NCBI GenBank assembly: GCA_959020415.1
Contig: CAUERX010000011.1
Location: 1-39,256 of the forward strand
Direction: 5' to 3'
DNA from: an uncultured bacterium
GTDB lineage: Bacteria > Bacillota_I > Bacilli_A > RF39 > UBA660
DNA length: 39,256 nt
The stretch's first letter is position 1, and the number at the start of each line of letters is the position of its first letter. A program made the position numbers and the translations under genes. Below are positions 23,281 through 33,785 of the stretch, one piece after another. The notes under the pieces were generated by a model, which was not told where the DNA came from, searched no databases, and was given only the letters and a program-made list of their open reading frames with translations.

Positions 23281-24526
23281 TTATTTTTTATCAACAACAG
23301 TAATAACCGTTTTATACTTAAAGCCAAGCTGATCTATAAACTCCTTAAATTCAGCAAAATTTAATTTATTTATATCAGAAACTTCATCTATTTTTTATAA
23401 ACCTGAACAGTCTTTATTATAATGAAAGTTACCTAAAATACTGCTATGACTTTCAAATCGTTTTTTAGAATATTCATTTTAGCGTCCTTTTTATAAAGTT
23501 CAAACCACTCTGCATCAAGAATATAATTACCTTCTAAAACATTACAAACTATTTCCTTAAATTCTAAAAGTTTGTCAGTAACAGTAGAAACTTTAATAAC
23601 AATAAAGTCATCTTGAATAAACCATCCAAATCCTATTCTGCCATAAATTATTTCTTTATTTAATAATTCATCACGCAATTTAGAAGTCCCCCCAAAATTC
23701 ATCCATAAAAAATAATCTAAATAAAAATAAGCAGTATATTTTTTATAAGCATTCCATTCCTTAATATCTATTTTATAAACAACATACTCAGATAGCGTCG
23801 TCACTAGTAAAATTATTTCACTAGATTCTTCTTTAACCTGAGCTACATCTTGAATCATGACTTTCTCAAAGTCATTTTCATTTTCTAATTTTTTACAAAC
23901 CTTCTTTACTAAAGATAAAATTTTCTTTGCATCAAAAGCACCAGAAATAAATAACTTTTCATTTTTTGGTTGATAAAAAGTATTATAACAAATATCAATT
24001 AATTCCTTATCAATTTTTTTAACAGTCTCTATCATCCCAAATACCTGAAATATAATCATTAATACAAAATAAATTTTTTTGAATCTCGCAAGAAACTAAG
24101 TGTCCTTCTGAATCAAGACATTCCCTTATCTCTTTATAAATGAGTTTTTTAGTTATCAATATATCGTCATTTGAAAAACTAGCTTTATTAACTGCCAACA
24201 ACAACTTCTCAAGTCCGTACTCTAATTCGTTTGTTGTTTTAAAATAATAACAAGTATCCTCATATGACGTTCTTGCATTAAATGGCATATTTTTATCACC
24301 ATATAAGTGTCCTAGATTTCCATAATAAGAATGCTCACAAACTAAATGTTGCAATAAATGAGCCATCCCATCTTCCAAATGATACCTTTTACCATTAGTA
24401 ATAAAATTTTTATCGCGTCCACCGTAAGATATATAAAGAAGCATTTGCAGTATGTTTAGTTTTATAACTATAAAAATAAACCTCAAAACCATTATCCATT
24501 ATATGTTTTTCTACTAATTCGTTCAT
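23281..24526 (-). pseudogene. M16 peptidase (YmfH-like), decayed
   Basis: From ATG 24526 the frame reads NELVEKHIMDNGFEVYFYSY, then shifts near YISYGGRDKNF (TATATA repeat), again near GIWDD, and once more near 23395 before VSDINKLNFAEFKEFIDQL and the stop at 23281. The zinc motif reads HLLQH in place of HxxEH: the catalytic Glu is Gln. At least three frameshifts show it is not translated whole. Its ATG overlaps the stop of the preceding gene (ATGA), the normal ymfF-ymfH arrangement, in which the pair forms a processing peptidase. Confidence 0.85.
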
Positions 24527-25745
24527 TCTTTTTCACATTCTAAAAAATAAATCAGAGCCAAATTTAATCTTTTAACAAACTTAACTATATCCAAAGGCGT
24601 AATTGCCAAGCACCTTTTATAATCTTCGGCAAATGAAATACTTAAACCAAAATAAACATCTATCTCGTCATTAATAATTGCCATTTTAGAATCTTTGTCA
24701 TACTCTAAATCAAACGCCATTGATTTTTTAACTTTTATTAAAATATCTTCAAGCAAATCGCCATTAATACTATCTATAAAATCTTTAATTGTCAAAATTG
24801 TCGCTTCCTTGTTATGGCAACTAATTTTAGCAGAAATAATTAAAATTCCACTATCTATTGAATATGAAGAATTTAGTGAATAAACTAAGCCTCTTTCCTC
24901 TCGCACCTTTTTAAATAAAATACCAGTGGTTCCTAAACTAAGTAAATCAACTAACAATCCTAACAAATCTTCATCTTCTCTTCGCATATTATCAATTTTA
25001 TATACCATTTTAAGCATCGATTAATTGAAAGGCCCTTTTTCATTTATTTCCTTGACCTTTTTATTAATCTTCAAAGGATGAATTAAAGAATGATTAAATT
25101 TTTCATAATGTTTATTTTTATCTAAACAATCTCCTATAACTTTGTTAACCTTATCTTCATCAATATTGCCTAAAACAAAAACATATGGTGATTTTGTTCC
25201 AAGGTGTTTCATATAAAAATCACTTACTGCTTTTAAAATTGTAATATCAAAAACTTCTGGATGACTTAAAGGTGAATATCCTAAAAAATCAGGATCAAGT
25301 TCTTCATAAACACGCATACTAGAATATCCATCTATATTTTTAATATCATCTTCGAAACCAATTTTTTTGAGTCTCTTTTCTCTTTCAAAATCTTCCGTAT
25401 CAAAGAATCCATTCTTTAATTTCGGATTATAAACAACATCAAATAAAAACTTACAAGCACTTTCAAATACTTCTTCACTCAAATATTTTTCTTCAAGCGC
25501 AAACATTGTAACTCGCATAAAAGCCTAATGACCTTTGAAAAAATATCCATATTTAATATCATAAATATAATTTTCAATTAAAGCTTTATTTAAACTTTTC
25601 ACTGTTGGATATTTAGCCGAATACCTTGACATTAGCTTGCTAAATCAAAGATTCTTCACCTTTATATTCAAACGGAAAATAAAGCCTAATTACGGTTTGT
25701 CTAAATCTGTTCGTTTTAATAATATGAACTTTTTCCACTTACAAT
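24523..25745 (-). pseudogene. M16-like protein (YmfF-like), decayed
   Basis: Partner of the next gene, of the M16 family without a zinc motif. The 5' part (25520-25745) is recognisable only across several frames (TNLIRLYFP-like, SRYSAKYPTVKSLNKALIE, DIKYGYFFKGHQ). The middle is open (25021-25518, VTMFALEEKYLSEEVFESA), breaks near GPFN and is open again to 24523 (MLKMVYKIDNMRREDEDLL, REERGLVYSLNSSYS). Repeated small indels with preserved sequence point to recent inactivation. Confidence 0.85.
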
Positions 25746-25846
25746 CACATCCTTATCTTCATTATAACGCGAAACCTTATATTTAACTAAACACAAACGT
25801 CTAAGCAGAAAAAACATATAATATAAAAATGAGAGGAAGGATAATT

Positions 25847-26632
25847 TTGAAATATTTAATTTTAATTGATATTGACGGAACTTTAGAAAACGATAAAAAT
25901 ATCGTTAGCCCCAAAACTATTAAAAATATAGAAAAAATTACTAATCAAGGCCATATAGTAGTTCTAGCCTCTGGACGAGCAAGATACAGCGTTATAAAAG
26001 TTAAAAATCAAATTCACAGCAGTAATTATATTATTACTTCTAACGGCGCTGAAATTTATAATACCTCTAATAATCTAATTATTTATGGAACTTATCTTCC
26101 AAACAAAGAACTTTTACAAATTTACAATTATGCATCTAAACTAAAAATTAAAATTAAAATTGCCAAAGGCAATTATGAATATATAAATTATCCCAAAGAA
26201 AATAATTATCAAATAATAATTAATGATTTTAAAACTATAATTAACCAAAATATTAAACAAGTTATGTTTATAAGCCAAAATAATAAATTAAAAAAGCTTA
26301 AAAGTTATATTAAGAAAATGTCAAGCATAAAAATCATCAGAGAATCAACCTATAACCAAACTCCTTGGTTCAGTATCGTTAATCAAGAAGCTTCTAAAGG
26401 AAATATGCTTAAAATCTTAGCTGATAAATTAAACATTCCTATAAAAAATACAATTGCTATTGGTAACGATTATAACGATCTTTCAATGATCAATAGCGCT
26501 CATGATAGTTACGCTATGGCCAATGCTAATAACATCGTTAAAACCCATGCTAAATACATAACTTATAGCAATAATGATGATGGCGTTGCTATTGCTTTAG
26601 AAAAAATAATGCAAGAAAAAAACATCGATTGA
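25847..26632 (+). CDS. HAD-IIB (Cof-type) phosphatase
   Basis: A 261-aa haloacid dehalogenase-fold phosphatase of the Cof/YkrA class, acting on sugar phosphates, nucleotides or flavin nucleotides. Motif I is LIDIDGTLEND, motif II LASGRAR, and motif IV IAIGNDYNDLSMI; a long cap sits between. The end AMANANNIVKTHAKYIT and NNDDGVA is typical. The TTG at 25847 follows GAGGAAGG and gives the normal N-terminus; the ATG six codons upstream has no Shine-Dalgarno. Monocistronic. Confidence 0.92.
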   Translation: MKYLILIDIDGTLENDKNIVSPKTIKNIEKITNQGHIVVLASGRARYSVIKVKNQIHSSNYIITSNGAEIYNTSNNLIIYGTYLPNKELLQIYNYASKLKIKIKIAKGNYEYINYPKENNYQIIINDFKTIINQNIKQVMFISQNNKLKKLKSYIKKMSSIKIIRESTYNQTPWFSIVNQEASKGNMLKILADKLNIPIKNTIAIGNDYNDLSMINSAHDSYAMANANNIVKTHAKYITYSNNDDGVAIALEKIMQEKNID

Positions 26633-26641
26633 TGTTTTATT
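26617..26641. terminator. Bidirectional terminator
   Basis: AAAACATC-type stem with a GATT loop, ending in TTTTATTTT on the plus strand and in a T run on the minus strand. It covers the HAD stop codon and lies next to the convergent stop. Confidence 0.75.
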
Positions 26642-27341
26642 TTGATAATTGACCAATTAGTTCATTATATTTATTCAATGTATCAGTATTTTGAAATACT
26701 ACCTTATCACCTTCGACTGACCATGTTCCCTTAGAGCTAATTAATAAATCAATAATTTTACTTTGTGTATCTAATAAATTATTAATTTTTTCACTAGCTG
26801 TTTTTAATTCATCCTGTGATTCTTTGAAATCAGATTCAGCTACTCCTCGAAGCATTAATTCCTCATACAAATCAATATAATAACTGTTTAATTTTTGATT
26901 TTTAATCTTCTTCATAATTTCTTTTTCACTAGTCATTTTAGTTAATTTTGTTAACTTTTCATTAAAAGAATTTTTAGTTTTCGTTAAATACTCCTTTGAC
27001 TTTACAAAATCTGGTCCGTCGCTTTTATAATTATCAGCTGATAATAAATTTGCTAACTGCTTATCTTCCATAATATCCAATACACTTTTTAAAGTGGTAC
27101 TATAATCATCCAAGTATTCTTTAATCGTTTTTTCAACCACCGCATAATCACCATTTGTTTTTATTGGCGTATTATAACGAGCTGTCATAATGTCCTTTTT
27201 AGATAACTCTGCAATTTCATCGCGCAAAATATCTTCCTGTTTCAAATCCTTAACAATCATATATCCTATAGCTGCAGCTATTACCAAAACAACAACTGCC
27301 ACTAAAATAATTATTTTCTTTTTTGTTTTTTTCTTATCCAT
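26637..27341 (-). CDS. Membrane-anchored hypothetical protein
   Basis: A 234-aa protein with a Lys-rich N-terminus (DKKKTKKK), one transmembrane helix (about 9-30) and an extracytoplasmic, mostly helical domain of about 200 residues. No family recognised. The end (SSKGTWSVEGDKVVFQNTDT) looks like a small beta hairpin. AGGAGG lies 7 bases before the ATG. Single gene, convergent with the HAD gene. Confidence 0.65.
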   Translation of the reverse strand: MDKKKTKKKIIILVAVVVLVIAAAIGYMIVKDLKQEDILRDEIAELSKKDIMTARYNTPIKTNGDYAVVEKTIKEYLDDYSTTLKSVLDIMEDKQLANLLSADNYKSDGPDFVKSKEYLTKTKNSFNEKLTKLTKMTSEKEIMKKIKNQKLNSYYIDLYEELMLRGVAESDFKESQDELKTASEKINNLLDTQSKIIDLLISSKGTWSVEGDKVVFQNTDTLNKYNELIGQLSK

Positions 27342-27499
27342 AGTATTCCTCCTAACAATATTATATCACTATTTAATTTTATGTAAATACTGAACAAATA
27401 TAATTGGTTGACTTTCCCTTCAATATAATTTTAAGACTTTAATTTCACGTATATTTTTTTACAATTTTTGCATTTACATACTTTCTTTAAGTTTTTTTA

Positions 27500-28063
27500 A
27501 TGAGTATCACAGAATCTCATAACGATTTTATTAATTTACCCACTTTAAGTAAAAACGGAAACGTTTCATCTGATAGTGCGAAATTTACAGTATCTGTTCA
27601 AACAAACACCATAGTTTCAGAATATGACTTCACACCCATTTTAACAAAAGATGTTAACAGAGCTTACACAGCTAGCTTCAAAATTCCTGCTAATAAATTA
27701 ACTACCAGTAATGAAAAACTTCTAATAATCCTTATAGTTTAAATATCTATTATAATGAGAATTTAAAGCTAATAAAAAAGAGATTATTCTTTCATCTTAT
27801 AATGCAAATCACTATTTACTAATAGAAAATGATAATACACTATCTGTATTAAATAAAGAAAACACCACAAAAACTGGTAAAATTTTCAAACAGCACATTC
27901 CTGTAACCGATTTTACATTTAACCGTGATATTTTTAACCTTAAAAAAGATAGTACCACTAATTTTAAAAATTCAAAAACCAACGATAGTTTATATCAAAT
28001 CATCTGTATCTTGCTAACTAGCTTAGTCAGAATAACTATAAGTCTAAAAAAAATATTATATTA
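27500..28063 (+). pseudogene. Decayed remnant of a surface protein
   Basis: The stretch 27342-28080 holds no intact gene. From 27500 a frame reads SAKFTVSVQTNTIVSEYDFTP up to 27720. It continues after one frameshift as NPYSLNIYYNENLKL and after a second (A run near 27775) as LSSYNANHYLLIENDNTLSV. It closes with a hydrophobic segment and basic end (SLYQIICILLTSLVRITISL, KK) like a membrane anchor. There is no Shine-Dalgarno at the ATG, so the 5' part is lost. The family is not recognised. Confidence 0.5.
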
Positions 28064-28080
28064 AAATATATTTTAATAAA

Positions 28081-28401
28081 TTAATAAAATTTAGTGGGAT
28101 TACTCATAACTTTAATTATTAAATCCATATTATCATCGATAGCCATAACATTTCGTTTAATCATGCCACATTTCGCACATTTATAAACTATTTTATAAGT
28201 TTTTTTAAAGTTTTCAATAGCAATCGGTGTTAAAACGCCATCACAATTAGCCTGCCTATCCCCTGGATTAATGTCCACATGCTTCGAACATAAACATTTA
28301 TGACAATGATCTCTTGCAGTATAACCCAAAGGAGATACACTTTCGCCACACACCTCACATATAAAAGGCTCATCAATCATTGTAAACTTCTTTAAAGTCA
28401 T
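28081..28401 (-). CDS. RNHCP-domain zinc protein
   Basis: A 106-aa protein resembling the RNHCP domain family of unknown function. Residues 13-60 carry CEVCGESVSPLG, then RDHCHKCLCSKHVD and NPGDRQANCDG, a multi-Cys/His pattern; the family's RNHCP reads RDHCH here. A second CAKC pair lies at about 79-82. Several zinc sites are likely. AGGAG precedes the ATG. Single gene, divergent from the U32 peptidase gene. Confidence 0.8.
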   Translation of the reverse strand: MTLKKFTMIDEPFICEVCGESVSPLGYTARDHCHKCLCSKHVDINPGDRQANCDGVLTPIAIENFKKTYKIVYKCAKCGMIKRNVMAIDDNMDLIIKVMSNPTKFY

Positions 28402-28508
28402 TATACCACACTCCTTTTATATAATAACACACACCTCCTAAAATATAAAGACAAAATTACGCTTTATTTATTAAGCTTTTTCCATTATAATATAAATGGT
28501 GAAGAAAA

Positions 28509-30698
28509 ATGAAAAAACCTGAATTATTGTCTCCTGCCGGAAACATGGAAGCTTTAAAAACAGCCATTCATAATGGCGCTGATGCTATATACTTATCTGG
28601 GAAGAACTTCGGAGCTCGAAAATTTGCAGAGAATTTTGATAACAAATCATTAATTGAAGCAATTAACTATGCCCATCTATATGATGTTAAAATTTACGTA
28701 ACAGCAAATACCTTAGTTTATGAAAATGAGGTTGAGAATTTTATCAGTTATTTAAAATTTCTATATTTAAATGGTGTCGATGCTGTTATAATGCAAGACA
28801 TTGGGATGATGTCTTTAGCTAGAAAAATTGTCCCTGATTTAGAAATCCACGCCTCTACACAAGGCAATAATTGTAATGATGATACCTTAAAATTATATAA
28901 AGAATTAGGCGTATCTAGAGTCGTTTTAGCTAGAGAACTATCACTAAAACAAATAAACGAATTAAAAACTAATATTGAAAAAGAAGTTTTCATCCATGGT
29001 GCCCTTTGTATTTGTTATAGTGGTTGCTGCTTATTCAGCAGTTTAAACGGTGGTAGAAGCGGTAACCGTGGTGAATGTGCTGGTCCCTGTCGTCTACCTT
29101 ATGCTCTAATTAAAAATAATAAAGTAATAAAAACTAATGGTAATTTTCTTTTGAGTACTAAAGAATTAAATACAACTAAACATATTAAAGAAATATTAAA
29201 AAGTAACATTCAAAGCCTTAAAATTGAAGGCCGCATGAAAAGCCCCGAATATGTTGGATTTGTTACTAAAATGTATCGCAATTTAATTGATGATATTACC
29301 TTAGATAAAAATTACAATAAAAATCTTAAAAAACTATTTAATCGTGAGTTTACAAATGGCCATCTATTTAAAAATAAAGAACACGAACTTATAAACCAAG
29401 AAAATCCGAATCATCAAGGAATTAAAATTGGAACTGTTATTACTACTAATAAACGAATAAAAATCAAACTAACTGATGACTTAAATCAAAACGATGGAAT
29501 TCGTTTCAAAGAAAGTAATAAAGGCATGATAATCAATAAACTTTATAACGAAAAAGGACTTTTAATTAATAAAGCAAATAATAATGATATCGTTTATTTA
29601 GATAATAAAATTAATTTAAAATCAAATGATACTGTTTTAAAAACTATAGATTATAATCTTCAAGAAAATTTAAAAAAATATGAATTAAAAAAACTTCTAA
29701 TCGATATTGATATTCGAGCTTTAATTGGCAAACCATTATCTATAACTTTTAAAGATCAAAAAAATACTGTTTTTATCCAAGGAAATATTGTTGAAAAATC
29801 TATTACTAGTCCTATTACTGAAGAGCAAATTAAAAAACAAATATCGAAACTTGGTAATACCCCCTTTACAGCTAATAAAATATCTATAACCATGGATTCC
29901 AATATTTTTATTTCAATAAAAGAGTTAAACGATCTCCGAAGATGCTTAACAGAAAAACTTATCAACAAAAAAATAAAAATAAATCGCCAATTACCAGATA
30001 TTAACATAACAAAAAAACAAATAAAGTGTAATCAAAAAATAAATATTAACGCTTACATAACAAATGAAGAACAATTAACTACCATTTTAAATGAAATTGA
30101 TACCATCTATACTGATAATTATCAACTATATTCAAAGTATAAAAATAAAAATGTTTACTATAAAACCAATCGCACGAGTCCAAATCTTCAAGACTTTAAT
30201 AATGAAAATTTACTACTCACTAATTTAGGTGATGTTTATAAATATTCAAAAAATAATAATTGCCAAGGAGATTATACTTTAAACATAACAAATAGCCATA
30301 GTTCAAAATTTTTAAACAATCAAAATATCAAAACTATAACCCTCTCACCAGAGCTGAGTTTAACAGATATTAAAAATATTTCTACCTATAGTAATAATCT
30401 CGAAGTTATAATTTATGGGACTATTGAACTAATGATTATAAATCATTGCATAATTAAAACTAATGATGGATGTCATAACTGCAAAAATGATAAATACTAT
30501 CTTAAAAATAATCAAAATAAATTGTTTCCTATCATTACCAAAAATTGTCAAACTCATATTATGCATCATGGAAAAATTAATCTATTAAAAAATATAAATA
30601 CTTTAAAAGAATTTGGTATTACAAATTTTCGGCTAGTGTTTCTTGATGAAAGTAAAGAACAAATACTAAATATTATAAATCAAATCAAAGGCAAATAA
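28509..30698 (+). CDS. U32 family peptidase / RNA hydroxylation-type protein
   Basis: A 729-aa U32-family protein. The N-terminal 290 residues form the U32 core: KPELLSPAGNMEALKTAIHN, IHASTQGNNCND and the signature LKIEGRMKSPEYVG. Four cysteines (CICYSGCC, CAGPC) resemble the Fe-S ligands of the RlhA/TrhP group, which act in prephenate-dependent RNA hydroxylation. A C-terminal DUF3656-like region follows, giving the RlhA-like length. A weak GGTGA is seen before the ATG. Function as RNA-modifying factor is by family analogy; protease activity is doubtful. Confidence 0.88.
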   Translation: MKKPELLSPAGNMEALKTAIHNGADAIYLSGKNFGARKFAENFDNKSLIEAINYAHLYDVKIYVTANTLVYENEVENFISYLKFLYLNGVDAVIMQDIGMMSLARKIVPDLEIHASTQGNNCNDDTLKLYKELGVSRVVLARELSLKQINELKTNIEKEVFIHGALCICYSGCCLFSSLNGGRSGNRGECAGPCRLPYALIKNNKVIKTNGNFLLSTKELNTTKHIKEILKSNIQSLKIEGRMKSPEYVGFVTKMYRNLIDDITLDKNYNKNLKKLFNREFTNGHLFKNKEHELINQENPNHQGIKIGTVITTNKRIKIKLTDDLNQNDGIRFKESNKGMIINKLYNEKGLLINKANNNDIVYLDNKINLKSNDTVLKTIDYNLQENLKKYELKKLLIDIDIRALIGKPLSITFKDQKNTVFIQGNIVEKSITSPITEEQIKKQISKLGNTPFTANKISITMDSNIFISIKELNDLRRCLTEKLINKKIKINRQLPDINITKKQIKCNQKININAYITNEEQLTTILNEIDTIYTDNYQLYSKYKNKNVYYKTNRTSPNLQDFNNENLLLTNLGDVYKYSKNNNCQGDYTLNITNSHSSKFLNNQNIKTITLSPELSLTDIKNISTYSNNLEVIIYGTIELMIINHCIIKTNDGCHNCKNDKYYLKNNQNKLFPIITKNCQTHIMHHGKINLLKNINTLKEFGITNFRLVFLDESKEQILNIINQIKGK

Positions 30699-30718
30699 AA
30701 AATAATAAAATACAAAAA

Positions 30719-30746
30719 AAGAAAGCTATTTTAGCTTTCTTTTGTT
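30719..30746. terminator. Bidirectional terminator
   Basis: GAAAGCT / AGCTTTC perfect stem with a 4-nt loop, T run on the plus strand and A run (T on minus) before it. It serves the U32 gene and the convergent DUF5305 gene. Confidence 0.85.
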
Positions 30747-31827
30747 ATCTTCTTAAATGATTAAAATCCTCATACTTAAGAATATATCTATAAGCTGTTT
30801 CGTTATGGAAGATTAAGAACCAACTTTCTAAATCCTCACGGATTTCATTACAAATAATTGGTGAATGTAATTCCTCTTCAATATCAACTAAATCATTGAA
30901 CTGTTTAATATTAACAACATCATATTTTGTTAAGTCAGGCATATTATCTGCTTCTGCAATAATATCACCATATTCTTTTAAAATTTTATTTAATTTTAAT
31001 ACATATTCAGATTTCTTAGTAGTTGTGAGAAGCTTACTTACAAATATTTTTAACAACACCAATGTAAAGATTAATAAAGCTACACCGAATATCAATAATG
31101 GAATATTCATGCTATCATCGTTTTCGGTTGTCTTGTAAACTGTTTCATTACCATGATTAACATAATCAGGCTTAATTTCAATTGTTGGTTTTAATAATGG
31201 GATTTGAAGTGTCATTACATTACTTTCTTGTAATGTGTTCTCTGCACCTTTCATACCACCAGTTACATTAATTTTAAATGCAACATCAACACGAGCATCT
31301 ACTGATAAACCAAATTTATTTCTAAAGTCAGTCATAATTTGATTATATTTATTATAATCAATTGTTACTGTTTTATTAACAGAAATAGTTTTACCAGTAC
31401 CTGTCTTTGTTTCGCTCGGCAAAATAGTATAAGCCTTTGACCATACATCTACTGATTTAGAATCAGATTCTGAATAAGTACCTTTAGCAGTCGCCACCAA
31501 TTCATATGAATAAGTATAATCTAAATCTTTAGAACTTTGGAAATTATACTTTGTATCAACCTCAATACGGTCAATTAATGAAGTAATATACTGTTTATTC
31601 ATACCTAAATAAGGTGTTGTAAAGAACTCATTTTGTTTCAGATATACTCTATAGCTAATATTGCTATTATAGTTATAATTATATAATTCTTCTCCTTGAG
31701 TTTCATCATGACTAACACTCCTTACAATCGCCCAAATTGCAAAAGCCATAGTTGCCAAAATGATAAGAATTATAAATACTTGAGCCCATTGTTTCAAAAT
31801 AATTTTATTTTCATTTTTTTGTTTCAT
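30745..31827 (-). CDS. DUF5305 family membrane protein
   Basis: A 360-aa protein of the DUF5305 type, often found next to archaeal/SipW-like signal peptidases. It has a transmembrane helix at about 13-35, an extracytoplasmic beta-rich domain (about 45-235, with NISYRVYLKQNEFFTTPYLG) and a second helix at about 245-267. A cytoplasmic tail of about 90 residues follows. It is 24 bases after the signal peptidase gene and probably co-transcribed; a role in assembling or exporting the TasA-like proteins is inferred from this pairing. Confidence 0.8.
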   Translation of the reverse strand: MKQKNENKIILKQWAQVFIILIILATMAFAIWAIVRSVSHDETQGEELYNYNYNSNISYRVYLKQNEFFTTPYLGMNKQYITSLIDRIEVDTKYNFQSSKDLDYTYSYELVATAKGTYSESDSKSVDVWSKAYTILPSETKTGTGKTISVNKTVTIDYNKYNQIMTDFRNKFGLSVDARVDVAFKINVTGGMKGAENTLQESNVMTLQIPLLKPTIEIKPDYVNHGNETVYKTTENDDSMNIPLLIFGVALLIFTLVLLKIFVSKLLTTTKKSEYVLKLNKILKEYGDIIAEADNMPDLTKYDVVNIKQFNDLVDIEEELHSPIICNEIREDLESWFLIFHNETAYRYILKYEDFNHLRR

Positions 31828-31850
31828 TACTATCTCTCCTCTTTATTCTT

Positions 31851-32993
31851 TTAAGATACCATTCCGCTTAACCATACTGATGGATAACCAATATATGGAA
31901 TTACAAATGATACTTTTCCATTTATTCGATCAAAACCAACCTTATCTAAATCATTAGCATTGTTATGATCACCTTTAGTAACAAATAATTTATTACCATA
32001 TTCATCATTAGTTATTTCGACAATTCTATGAACAACAAATTTCGAACCACTAGTAAATTGAATAATATCTCCTTTTTTAAGTTCATCTTTTTCAGCAGTA
32101 GTAAGTTTACGAACAACCACAGCATCACCACGATTGAAAGTTGGTGACATACTACCAGATAATACAGCAATCGGTTGATATTTAAATACTCCAATTACAA
32201 ATCCTGCGACCAAGGCAATAAATACAAAGACAGGAACATACACCACAGGGTTGTATTTTTTTCTCGCTCTTTTTGATAATCGTTCCATCTTATTAACATG
32301 AACATAATTTAAATAAACAAATACTGCCAGCGGTAGTGTAATACCAATTACTGCTGTTACAAACCAATCTAAACTCGGTACGATTGGAACAATAAATTCT
32401 GGCACAACTACAAATAAACGATAAATTATTGGTAATCTTGCCCCACCAATATAAGATAAATATGTAAGTACTCCACTAGTTACTGTTAGAGGAATTAACG
32501 TTGTAGCTGTATAAATAAATCCTTCTTTTAAACTAGAAAAATGATCACCGAAATTTGTAAAAGAAATATTAACTAAAGTAAATAAAATTATAATTAGTAT
32601 AAAGTTAATTCTTTTTTTCTTTTCGATTCTAACCATTGAATTTCGTATAAACTCTTGAAAGAAAATAATTCCTCCAAACGCCCATAAATTTTTAATAATA
32701 CTTAATATATCTTTTGAATATGGTGTTTTTTGAAAACCAAACACCAACCCTAATAAAAAGTAAATTATTATATATACTATCAATGCAATAATCAAACTCT
32801 GTGTTTTATTATTTTCGTCTTTGACCCTAAGAGACTCATCTTTACTTAAAAAGATCGCTACCCCGCATATAACTATCCACATAAGTGGATTAATAATTTC
32901 ATTATATAGCGGTGGATTCATTGGGACTAGCCAGAAAATATTAAATAACAGATATACAATTAATAGTCCATACAATATCAAGTTTTTCTTCAT
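31851..32993 (-). CDS. sipW: Signal peptidase I, SipW-like, with N-terminal membrane extension
   Basis: A 380-aa archaeal/ER-type signal peptidase. The catalytic domain is in the last 120 residues: SGSMSPTFNRGD with the nucleophilic Ser, VVHRIVE with the His that replaces the Lys of ordinary SipS types, and TKGDHNNANDL. The first 250 residues add about seven membrane helices, far longer than the roughly 190-aa SipW of Bacillus. It precedes DUF5305 and follows four TasA-like genes, its likely substrates. Confidence 0.9.
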   Translation of the reverse strand: MKKNLILYGLLIVYLLFNIFWLVPMNPPLYNEIINPLMWIVICGVAIFLSKDESLRVKDENNKTQSLIIALIVYIIIYFLLGLVFGFQKTPYSKDILSIIKNLWAFGGIIFFQEFIRNSMVRIEKKKRINFILIIILFTLVNISFTNFGDHFSSLKEGFIYTATTLIPLTVTSGVLTYLSYIGGARLPIIYRLFVVVPEFIVPIVPSLDWFVTAVIGITLPLAVFVYLNYVHVNKMERLSKRARKKYNPVVYVPVFVFIALVAGFVIGVFKYQPIAVLSGSMSPTFNRGDAVVVRKLTTAEKDELKKGDIIQFTSGSKFVVHRIVEITNDEYGNKLFVTKGDHNNANDLDKVGFDRINGKVSFVIPYIGYPSVWLSGMVS

Positions 32994-33126
32994 ATCATAA
33001 CCCCTTTGTACATCAAATTTATATTATTTTTCCCCTATCATCACTACTATAACCAATTATAGCATAAGTTTTATTAATTATCAATTGAAATTACCAAAAT
33101 TTGTAGCTTTTTACAACCGAAAATCG

Positions 33127-33153
33127 AAAAAAAAGAAACGTTTGAATGTTTCT
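33127..33153 (-). terminator. Terminator of TasA-like gene 4
   Basis: AAGAAAC / CGTTTCTT-type stem followed by eight T on the minus strand. Confidence 0.75.
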
Positions 33154-33160
33154 TGATAAT

Positions 33161-33664
33161 CTAAGCCTGAATAAAAGATAATACCATTAATAAAGCACTT
33201 GTCCTATCAGCTTCAGCTGGTTGCGTATTAACATTATTATAAGCAACAGTTACTGTAAATTCTTTAGTCCCACCTGCTGCGATAACATCGTCTTTAGCAA
33301 TATTGTTATAACTATAAGTAATTGCCGCACTTGCTCCTGGTGTAAAAGTTAAACTACTTAGTTTAGCATCTAAACTACCACTATTTTCAACTTCAATAGT
33401 ATAAGTAATACTATCATTAGGTACCAATAACTCGGCTGCAAAAGTAGCTGATAACTTGCTATCACCAACAGTTGCTGATTTGTTAACAGCATTTCCTACT
33501 GGTGTTCCTGGAGTAATACTTTTAATATGTACATCCCAAGAAGAAGTAATATTACTTGTTCCATTAATATTTAATTGTGTTGCAAATGCTGAATAACCAA
33601 TTGCCATCACTAAAATAAGAGAAAATAGTCCTCCAATTAATAAATTTTTATATCTTGTCTCCAT
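33161..33664 (-). CDS. TasA/camelysin-like secreted protein 4
   Basis: A 167-aa SipW-type secreted protein. The signal segment is GGLFSLILVMAVGYSAFATQ with a likely cut after AFA; the mature part starts LNINGTSNITSSWDVHIKSI. The beta-sandwich core has LVPNDSITYTIEVENSGSLD and GTKEFTVTVAYNN. It is closest to paralogue 1 (same IKSITPGTP opening and TSALLMVLSFIQ end). Such proteins form matrix fibres or act as camelysin-like proteases; the fold cannot tell which. It has its own terminator. Confidence 0.85.
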   Translation of the reverse strand: METRYKNLLIGGLFSLILVMAIGYSAFATQLNINGTSNITSSWDVHIKSITPGTPVGNAVNKSATVGDSKLSATFAAELLVPNDSITYTIEVENSGSLDAKLSSLTFTPGASAAITYSYNNIAKDDVIAAGGTKEFTVTVAYNNVNTQPAEADRTSALLMVLSFIQA

Positions 33665-33748
33665 AATAAACGTCCTTTCTACCTTACCATTAGTATATCC
33701 TTATCATATCATATTTAAACGGGCATTTCAATATTTTAAGAAAAGAAA

Positions 33749-33775
33749 AACTCAAACTTAGATGTTTGAGTTATA
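33749..33775 (-). terminator. Terminator of TasA-like gene 3
   Basis: ACTCAAAC / GTTTGAGT perfect stem and TTTTTC on the minus strand. Confidence 0.85.
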
Positions 33776-33785
33776 AAGTTTTAAA

